From the NCBI RefSeq assembly GCF_001556515.1, contig NZ_LSJA01000189.1, positions 1 to 5,565 of the forward strand: DNA of 5,565 nucleotides, written 5' to 3'. Both the position numbers and the translations under genes were made by a program. The DNA comes from Caulobacter sp. CCH9-E1. Lineage in GTDB: Bacteria; Pseudomonadota; Alphaproteobacteria; Caulobacterales; Caulobacteraceae. Below, piece after piece: positions 5,111 to 5,565 of this stretch (its first letter is position 1; every line of letters begins with the position of its first letter). Below the pieces are notes generated by a model, which saw only the letters and a list, made by a program, of their open reading frames with translations, was not told where the DNA came from and did no database searches.

Positions 5111-5565
5111 TCAATCCACCGCCAACATGCCCTCCAGCTTCAGGCGGAAAATCAGCACGCTGTCGGGCGGGATCTCGCCCATGTCGCGCGAGCCGTAGCC
5201 CAGCTCCGGCGGGATGTAGAGGGTCCACTCGTCGCCGACCTTCATCCTGGGCAAGGCTTCCAGCCAGCCCTGGATCAGGCCGTCGGCCGGCATGATCGCC
5301 GCCTTGCCGCGCGCGAAGCTCGAGTCAAACACCTGCCCGTTCAGCAGCTTGCCCTCGTAATTGACCTTGATGATGTCGCCCAGCTTCGGCGAGGGGCCGT
5401 CCTTGGGGCCGCTGGTCACGACCTTGTACTGCAGGCCGGACGGCAGGCTGACGACGCCCGGCGCCTTGGCGTTTTGCTCGAGGAAGGCCTTGGCCGCCTG
5501 GGCGTTGGCCGAGGGGCCGGCGTTCAGCTGCGGCGGCGGGGACGGCTGCGGGGTCTGGGCGTGGG
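5111..5565 (-). CDS. FKBP-type peptidyl-prolyl cis-trans isomerase, exported (5' end missing)
   Basis: The frame is open from the window edge to TGA at 5113-5111, giving 150 visible residues; the start lies beyond base 5565. The visible part begins HAQTPQPSPPPQ, a proline/glutamine-rich stretch typical of the region just after a signal peptide, followed by a helix (about 21-33, NAQAAKAFLEQNA) and GVVSLPSGLQYKV, the lead-in seen in Mip/FkpA-type proteins. The catalytic FKBP domain runs from about residue 49 to 150: Y69, F79-D80 in GQVFDSS, L96-I97-x-G-W100 in place of the VIPGW motif, Y123 in ELGYG and F139 in LIFRLKL. These are the residues lining the FKBP active site, so the enzyme is probably active. 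It would speed proline isomerisation during folding of envelope proteins. An in-frame GTG at 5419 lies inside the conserved part (KVVTSG) and is not the true start. The stop is followed at once by repeat copy E. Confidence 0.9.
   Translation of the reverse strand, partial: HAQTPQPSPPPQLNAGPSANAQAAKAFLEQNAKAPGVVSLPSGLQYKVVTSGPKDGPSPKLGDIIKVNYEGKLLNGQVFDSSFARGKAAIMPADGLIQGWLEALPRMKVGDEWTLYIPPELGYGSRDMGEIPPDSVLIFRLKLEGMLAVD

Noticed and set aside
5111..5419. Taking the prolyl isomerase as a complete 102-residue protein starting at 5419
   Set aside because: The codon there is GTG inside the conserved KVVTSG segment, and the frame continues upstream with a Mip/FkpA-like lead-in to the window edge, so the gene is a longer, cut-off protein.

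Overview
The window is high-GC DNA with short intergenic regions, six protein-coding genes and a recurrent hairpin-rich intergenic repeat. Gene content, a promoter followed by an apparently leaderless message, and the repeat style all fit an alphaproteobacterium of the Caulobacter group (Caulobacteraceae). That placement is inferred; no rRNA or marker gene is present to prove it.

Layout. Bases 1-61 hold one copy of the repeat, ending in a strong Rho-independent terminator for a plus-strand gene lying before the window. A promoter with a duplicated 10-bp palindrome-containing site then drives a two-gene plus-strand operon (119-924): an ArsR-family repressor and, overlapping it by 4 bp, an SRPBCC/AHSA1-fold protein. 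Two inverted repeat copies (935-1046) fill the gap to the next operon, which converges on the first. That minus-strand operon (3077 down to 1057) encodes a Tat-exported, FAD-dependent amine/amino-acid oxidoreductase and, 2 bp downstream, a small secreted class I c-type cytochrome. Upstream of it, also on the minus strand, lie an orphan membrane histidine kinase with a CHASE4-like periplasmic sensor (4914 down to 3244), then a second inverted pair of the repeat (4988-5106), then the 3' part of an exported FKBP-type prolyl isomerase whose 5' end is outside the window.

How the genes may work together. The flavoprotein and cytochrome look like one periplasmic electron-transfer unit: the flavoenzyme oxidises an amine or amino acid and the cytochrome accepts the electrons, as established for the nicotine oxidoreductase NicA2 and its cytochrome CycN. 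The substrate is unknown; an L-amino-acid-oxidase-like GPxRIP motif suggests that it could carry a carboxylate. The ArsR/SRPBCC pair looks autoregulated. The kinase is co-directional with the redox operon but separated by 166 bp, and no response regulator is in view, so a regulatory link is only a hypothesis.

Most interesting points: the oxidoreductase/cytochrome pair with unusual active-site-region residues, the probable leaderless, operator-overlapped start of the arsR-type gene, and the five-copy repeat family that twice occurs as head-to-head inverted pairs.
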